Shown one piece after another: positions 60,007-64,000 of a DNA stretch of 64,000 bases. Below the pieces are notes generated by a model. It searched no databases. It saw only the letters and a program-made list of their open reading frames with translations, and was not told where the DNA came from. The position numbers and the translations under genes are program-made. This DNA is from Flavobacterium amnicola (GTDB lineage: Bacteria > Bacteroidota > Bacteroidia > Flavobacteriales > Flavobacteriaceae). The first letter of the stretch is position 1. Each line of letters begins with the position of its first letter. The DNA lies in contig NZ_SBKO01000001.1 of NCBI RefSeq assembly GCF_004122165.1, positions 930,001 to 994,000 on the forward strand, in the 5' to 3' direction.

Positions 60007-60825
60007 ATGATTATTTTAAAAACACCAGAAGAAATAGAATTAATGCGCGAAAGCGCTTTAATTGTGTCGAAAACACTAGGTATGATTGCTTCAGAAATTA
60101 AACCTGGAGTGAGTACTTTATATTTGGATAAATTAGCCGAGACTTTTATTCGTGATCATGGAGCCACACCTGCCTTTTTAGGAATGTACGGTTTCCCGAA
60201 TTCGCTTTGTATGAGTCCGAACTCGCAAGTCGTACACGGAATCCCTACAGATAAACCCCTTGAAAATGGCGATATCATTTCGGTCGATTGCGGCGCTTTG
60301 AAAAACGGTTATTATGGTGATCATGCCTATACATTTGAAGTAGGGGAAGTCAATCCTGCGACCAAAAAATTACTTCAAGTGACCAAAGAATCCTTATACG
60401 TGGGTATCCGAGAAATAAAAGCTGGAAACAGAACGGAAGATGTAGGTTATGCCATTCAAAAATATTGTGAAAGTCATGGTTACGGTGTAGTGCGTGAATT
60501 AGTTGGGCACGGCATAGGAAAAACCATGCACGAAGCGCCGGAAATGCCCAATTATGGAAAGCGTGGTCGTGGAAAACTAATGCAAGAAGGGTTAACGGTG
60601 GCTATAGAACCGATGATCAATCAAGGGACTAAAAATATCAAACAGCACAAAGACGGTTGGACCATTACAACTGCCGATGGAAAACCTTCGGCGCACTTTG
60701 AGCACGACGTGGCGATAGTAAACGGAAAACCAGAATTGCTATCCACTTTTGCGTATATCTACAAAGCCTTAGGAATTACTTCCGATGAAGAAAATGAATT
60801 CAGAAAATCACCACTTGTACTCTAA
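60007..60825 (+). CDS. map: Methionine aminopeptidase
   Basis: 272 residues, type I. Metal ligands D94 and D105 in ISVDCGALKNGYYGDHAYTF, H in VGHGIGKTMHE, E in AIEPMINQG and the C-terminal E in FEHDVAIV. H78 in VVHGIPTD is the catalytic His. Removes N-terminal methionine during translation. Stop overlaps the next start by one base (TAATG). Confidence 0.97.
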   Translation: MIILKTPEEIELMRESALIVSKTLGMIASEIKPGVSTLYLDKLAETFIRDHGATPAFLGMYGFPNSLCMSPNSQVVHGIPTDKPLENGDIISVDCGALKNGYYGDHAYTFEVGEVNPATKKLLQVTKESLYVGIREIKAGNRTEDVGYAIQKYCESHGYGVVRELVGHGIGKTMHEAPEMPNYGKRGRGKLMQEGLTVAIEPMINQGTKNIKQHKDGWTITTADGKPSAHFEHDVAIVNGKPELLSTFAYIYKALGITSDEENEFRKSPLVL

Positions 60826-61595
60826 TGAAGCAACTTTTTAAATTCATCTTAAATACGATTCCGAGACCAATTTTAATTCGTTTGAGTATTATTGTTCGTC
60901 CCATTTTGGCTTTTTTATTAAGAGGGAATCGATTTATCGATCCTATTGACGGTAAAGGGTTTCGAATGTTTTTGCCTTACGGGTATGGGAATCAGCGAAA
61001 CAATGTGCTTTCACCGAGTACGCTTTCCTTAGAAAGACACCGTTTGTTGTGGTTGTATTTGCAAAACGAAACCGATTTCTTTACTTCGACGGAAACCAAA
61101 AAAGTATTGCATTTTGCTCCCGAGCAAGAATTTTACAAACGTTTCAAAAAGCAAACTAATATAGCCTACACAACGACCGATTTGTTTTCACCCTTGGCAG
61201 ATGTAAAAGCAGATATTTGTAATTTGCCATTTGAAGACAATGCTTATGATATCATCTTCTGTAATCACGTATTGGAACATATTCCAGACGACACTAAGGC
61301 GATGCAGGAATTGTACCGTGTTTTAAAGCCTGGTGGAATGGGGATTTTTCAAATTCCACAAGATTTGTCGAGAGCTACAACTTTTTCGGATGATAGTATT
61401 ACCGATGCCAAAGAACGTGCAAAAATTTTCGGGCAATACGATCACGTTCGTGTCTATGGTCGCGATTATTTCGATAAATTAAGAAGCATCGGCTTCAAAG
61501 TAATCGAAGAAGATTACACTTCAAAAATAGCGTCGGAATTCGTCGAAAAGTATTGTTTGGCAAAAGGAGAGATAATTCCGGTTTGTTTTAAATAA
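60825..61595 (+). CDS. Class I SAM-dependent methyltransferase
   Basis: 256 residues. N-terminal ~95 residues are family-specific, starting with a hydrophobic stretch (PILIRLSIIVRPILAFLLRG); the SAM core reads KKVLHFAPEQEF, then ADICNLPFEDNAYDIIFCNHVLEHIPDD and LKPGGMGIFQIP. Substrate unknown. Coupled to map by TAATG overlap. Confidence 0.88.
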   Translation: MKQLFKFILNTIPRPILIRLSIIVRPILAFLLRGNRFIDPIDGKGFRMFLPYGYGNQRNNVLSPSTLSLERHRLLWLYLQNETDFFTSTETKKVLHFAPEQEFYKRFKKQTNIAYTTTDLFSPLADVKADICNLPFEDNAYDIIFCNHVLEHIPDDTKAMQELYRVLKPGGMGIFQIPQDLSRATTFSDDSITDAKERAKIFGQYDHVRVYGRDYFDKLRSIGFKVIEEDYTSKIASEFVEKYCLAKGEIIPVCFK

Positions 61596-61651
61596 TTTAT
61601 TGGCACAATATTCGTTGTAAAATAATACCTTTACTTCAATAGTATTTCATA

Positions 61652-62908
61652 ATGAATCGAAGTTTATTTTTTTTACTCCTTTTTGCTTTCTTTGGAAACG
61701 GTTTCATGGCGCAAACTATTTCTGATACTGCCCCGCCATTTAATATCAAAACAGTCACTTTTACCCAAGGAGAAGCCAACGTATATCCCTTTTTTAGACT
61801 AGGAGAAAGTTTTCAATTTAGTTTTGATGATTTGTTTGGAAATGAAGAAGATTATTATTTTACGCTAACGCATTGCAATTACAATTGGACAAAATCTGAT
61901 TTATCGCGTAACGAATACCTTGACGGAAACGACAATCAGCGTATTCAGGATTATGAGAATTCGTTCAATACCCTTCAGATTTACTCACATTATCGCTTAA
62001 AATTCCCAAATAATTTTTGTCGCATTACCAAAAGTGGCAATTATTTACTTTCCATTTTGAATTCCAATAGAGAATTGGTCTTTTCTAAAAAATTTGTGGT
62101 GTATGAGGAATTGGCAGAAGTAGCGATGCAGGTGAAACGCTCCAGAAATGTTTCCGATATTCGACACAAGCATAATTTAGATTTTGCTGTAAAATCGGAT
62201 GTTATTTTGTTTCAAAATCCGGCGCAAAATGTCAAAGTAATCTTGTTTCAAAACGGAAAATGGAGCAATATGATTGTGAATGTAAAACCACAATTTACCA
62301 TTGGTAACGATTTGATTTTTAAATACAACCTAGAGACTCAATTTTGGGCTGGAAACGAATACTTGTATTTCGATAATAAAGAAATTCGTGTTGCTACTAA
62401 TTCAATCTCTAAAATAGATTCTAAATCAAGTTTATACAATGCTTATTTGTATACCAATTCGGCGAGAAGAAATAAAGGTTATACTTTTTTTCCAGATGTC
62501 AATGGGAATTTTCAAGTTAGAAATTTGATCTCACAAAACAATCAAGAGGTAGAATCGGATTATTCGTGGGTGAATTTCAGTCTTTTTTCGCCAGAAACAC
62601 CAGCAATCACATCGGTTTATGTGACAGGAATGTTTAATGACAATGTGTTCTCTGCTGAAAATAAAATGGAATACAATCCAGAGAAAGGTGTTTTTGAAAA
62701 AGCCATTCTAATCAAGCAAGGGTTTACAAATTATAACTATACCATTTTAAATGCAGCGGGTGTAATGGATGAGAAAAATGCAGTGGACGGTAATTATTAC
62801 GAAACCGAAAACGTGTATAACGCTTTAGTCTATTATCGTGCCAACGGTGAACGTTATGATCGCGTGATAGGAAAAGGTGAAGCCAATTCTACCGACATTA
62901 CCAATTAA
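61652..62908 (+). CDS. Type IX secretion system plug protein (DUF5103)
   Basis: 418 residues, signal peptide to FMAQ. The DUF5103 features are present: PFNIKTVTFTQGEANVYPFFRLGESFQFSFDDL near the start and YYFTLTHCNYNWTKSDLS, with an Ig-like remainder. In the T9SS translocon a protein of this family closes the SprA pore from the periplasm when no cargo is engaged. Fits the several T9SS cargo genes in the window. Follows the methyltransferase gene after 56 bp. Confidence 0.9.
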   Translation: MNRSLFFLLLFAFFGNGFMAQTISDTAPPFNIKTVTFTQGEANVYPFFRLGESFQFSFDDLFGNEEDYYFTLTHCNYNWTKSDLSRNEYLDGNDNQRIQDYENSFNTLQIYSHYRLKFPNNFCRITKSGNYLLSILNSNRELVFSKKFVVYEELAEVAMQVKRSRNVSDIRHKHNLDFAVKSDVILFQNPAQNVKVILFQNGKWSNMIVNVKPQFTIGNDLIFKYNLETQFWAGNEYLYFDNKEIRVATNSISKIDSKSSLYNAYLYTNSARRNKGYTFFPDVNGNFQVRNLISQNNQEVESDYSWVNFSLFSPETPAITSVYVTGMFNDNVFSAENKMEYNPEKGVFEKAILIKQGFTNYNYTILNAAGVMDEKNAVDGNYYETENVYNALVYYRANGERYDRVIGKGEANSTDITN

Positions 62909-62978
62909 ATTTAACAAGAATATAAATCTTTTGTGTTTTTCTTTTTTTTAACTTTGTTAAAATCATTATGATAGCTAT

Positions 62979-63365
62979 ATGGTTACTCAAATTACAAGAG
63001 GCATAAAAATTTCAGTCAAAACTACTTTTGAAGGTACTTACTTTAAGAACCATCAAATGCACTTTGCTTTTGGCTACCATATCACTATCGAAAATCAAAG
63101 TAAAGATTCTGTACAACTTATGTCGCGTCATTGGGAAATCCATGATGCACTACACTTTAAAGAAGTGGTTGATGGAGAAGGTGTTGTAGGTAAAAAACCG
63201 GTATTAAAGCCAGGGGAGACCTATACTTATAGTTCAGGCTGTCTGCTTTGCTCTCCTCACGGCAGCATGAATGGCTATTTTAACATGATTAATTTTACCT
63301 CTACAAAATCGTTTAAAGTAATGGTGCCAACTTTTAATTTAAGCGCTCCATTTGCTTTGAATTAG
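62979..63365 (+). CDS. apaG: Co2+/Mg2+ efflux protein ApaG
   Basis: 128 residues, ApaG/DUF525 beta-sandwich: VTQITRGIKISVKTTFEG.., RHWEIHDALHFKEVVDGEGVVGKKPVLKPGETYTYSSGC and CSPHGSMNGYFNMIN. Cytosolic; function uncertain (linked to cobalt/magnesium tolerance in other bacteria). -7 element TAACTTTG at 62949-62956. Convergent with the methyltransferase gene to the right. Confidence 0.95.
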   Translation: MVTQITRGIKISVKTTFEGTYFKNHQMHFAFGYHITIENQSKDSVQLMSRHWEIHDALHFKEVVDGEGVVGKKPVLKPGETYTYSSGCLLCSPHGSMNGYFNMINFTSTKSFKVMVPTFNLSAPFALN

Positions 63366-63371
63366 TATTTT

Positions 63372-63923
63372 TTACTTTTCACAGACATAAATAAAGGCTG
63401 GAGGTAAGTTTAGAAAAGTGAAATTAATGTCCACTTTAGAAAAGTACGATTCCAATTTCTTTTTAGCATTTAACGAATATTGAAATTGAATGTATTTCCC
63501 ATTTTCTGATAACATAGTGTCGGAATTGGTCAAAATGTTGTGTACGACTTCGTCTGGAATCATCGCAAAAGGTAAAGAAGAGACTATGTAATCGGCCGAT
63601 TTTTGATTGTATTTTGCTAAATACTCTTCAATTTTTTCAGCGCTATCATTAATGATGACTAATCGATTGTCTTTAATGTTTTGGAGTTCTTCAATAAAAA
63701 CGGGGTTGATTTCAAATGCCAATAGAATAGCATTTTTATCCATTTTTTCTAAAAGTTTGTGGGTGAAAACTCCGGTTCCAGGGCCAAATTCTACAATGCA
63801 TTTAGCGTTGTCGAATTGAATTGGCTCTAGCATTTTTTTAGCTAAAAAAGAGGAACTTGGCGACAAAGCGCCAATAGTTCCTGTAGATTTTAAAACTTCT
63901 GAGATAAATTTTTTCTTACTCAC
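63372..63923 (-). CDS. SAM-dependent methyltransferase, PmtA-like
   Basis: 183 residues from GTG 63923. SAM motif I VEFGPGTGVFTHKLL near residue 44, acidic loop FEINPVFIEEL and SSLPFAMIPDE. Resembles the phospholipid N-methyltransferase (PmtA) family and the RsmA-like group; the N-terminal GTIGALSPSSSFLAKKM favours PmtA. One base separates its start from the stop of the preceding reading frame. Confidence 0.8.
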   Translation of the reverse strand: MSKKKFISEVLKSTGTIGALSPSSSFLAKKMLEPIQFDNAKCIVEFGPGTGVFTHKLLEKMDKNAILLAFEINPVFIEELQNIKDNRLVIINDSAEKIEEYLAKYNQKSADYIVSSLPFAMIPDEVVHNILTNSDTMLSENGKYIQFQYSLNAKKKLESYFSKVDINFTFLNLPPAFIYVCEK

Positions 63924-63924
63924 C

Positions 63925-64000
63925 TTATTTGTTCATTTCGGTGAAGTATTTATAAAATAACGGTATCGTTTCAATTCCTTTTAAGTAGTTAAATACGCCA
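63925..64000 (-). CDS. C-terminal fragment of an unidentified gene (5' part outside window)
   Basis: Open frame on the minus strand ending at TAA 63927-63925; the visible last 24 residues are GVFNYLKGIETIPLFYKYF followed by TEMNK. It runs off the right edge and sits one base before the methyltransferase start, so both belong to one operon. Too short to identify. Confidence 0.55.
   Translation of the reverse strand, partial: GVFNYLKGIETIPLFYKYFTEMNK

Noticed and set aside
59865..60101. Open frame before map
   Set aside because: It overlaps the map promoter and start in another frame, and its composition (Arg/Cys-rich) is not that of neighbouring proteins.

Overview
The window reads as a piece of a Bacteroidota chromosome, most likely a Flavobacterium or close relative. 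It is AT-rich. Promoters carry the Bacteroidota -7 element TAnnTTTG, often with a TTG about 19 bases upstream. Several proteins end in type IX secretion (T9SS) sorting domains. L21 carries the helix-hairpin-helix extension, FeoB has a tiny Cys-rich partner, and threonine dehydrogenase is the short-chain epimerase-like type. Almost all genes look intact. No phage, IS element, CRISPR array or rRNA was seen. No gene-free stretch exceeds about 300 bases once the tRNA genes are counted.

Layout. 1-5590: a response regulator running off the left edge, divergent from a 1073-residue repeat-rich secreted protein, a small T9SS cargo protein and a tail-fibre-like secreted protein. The first two secreted genes sit behind two copies of the same ~110 bp promoter/leader. 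5589-9342: an NTF2-like protein, a DUF58 protein, tRNA-Asp, a GIY-YIG nuclease gene flanked by a duplicated terminator, and gpmI. 9457-14868: a DUF5916 outer-membrane protein and two convergent, overlapping L,D-transpeptidase genes of different families, then a GNAT gene. 15013-19257: tRNA-Gly, tRNA-Asn with a duplicated 3' end and terminator, rseP, an M1 peptidase exported by T9SS, and a short SSB. 19434-26124: a bacillithiol-transferase-like protein, small proteins, an EamA transporter, tRNA-Ser, asparaginase, an acyltransferase and tatD. 26269-30876: rplU-rpmA, queD, and a DtxR/MntR regulator with an Nramp-UspA fusion. 30976-39640: a TonB receptor with a thioredoxin partner, serS, a TPR protein, DUF4286, rsmA-mgtE. 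39668-49928: feoA-feoB-Cys-rich peptide, threonine dehydrogenase, a gliding-motility C-terminal protein, dxs, bioB. 50058-64000: pth, a reprolysin-like T9SS metalloprotease, rsmG, a fatty acid desaturase, an aminotransferase, thiL, map, a methyltransferase, the T9SS plug protein, apaG and another methyltransferase.

How the genes work together. Metal homeostasis recurs: MntR, Nramp-USP and the divergent TonB receptor share an intergenic region with a hyphenated palindrome, and FeoA/FeoB/Cys-rich and MgtE lie further on. T9SS is represented by both cargo (at 3970, 16874, 43896 and 51862) and machinery (plug protein at 61652). Most other genes are housekeeping. The most unusual part is the left end, where a response regulator and two near-identical promoters carrying paired CGTTCGT sites suggest a small dedicated surface-protein regulon. 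No fully novel multi-gene defence or biosynthetic system was recognised.
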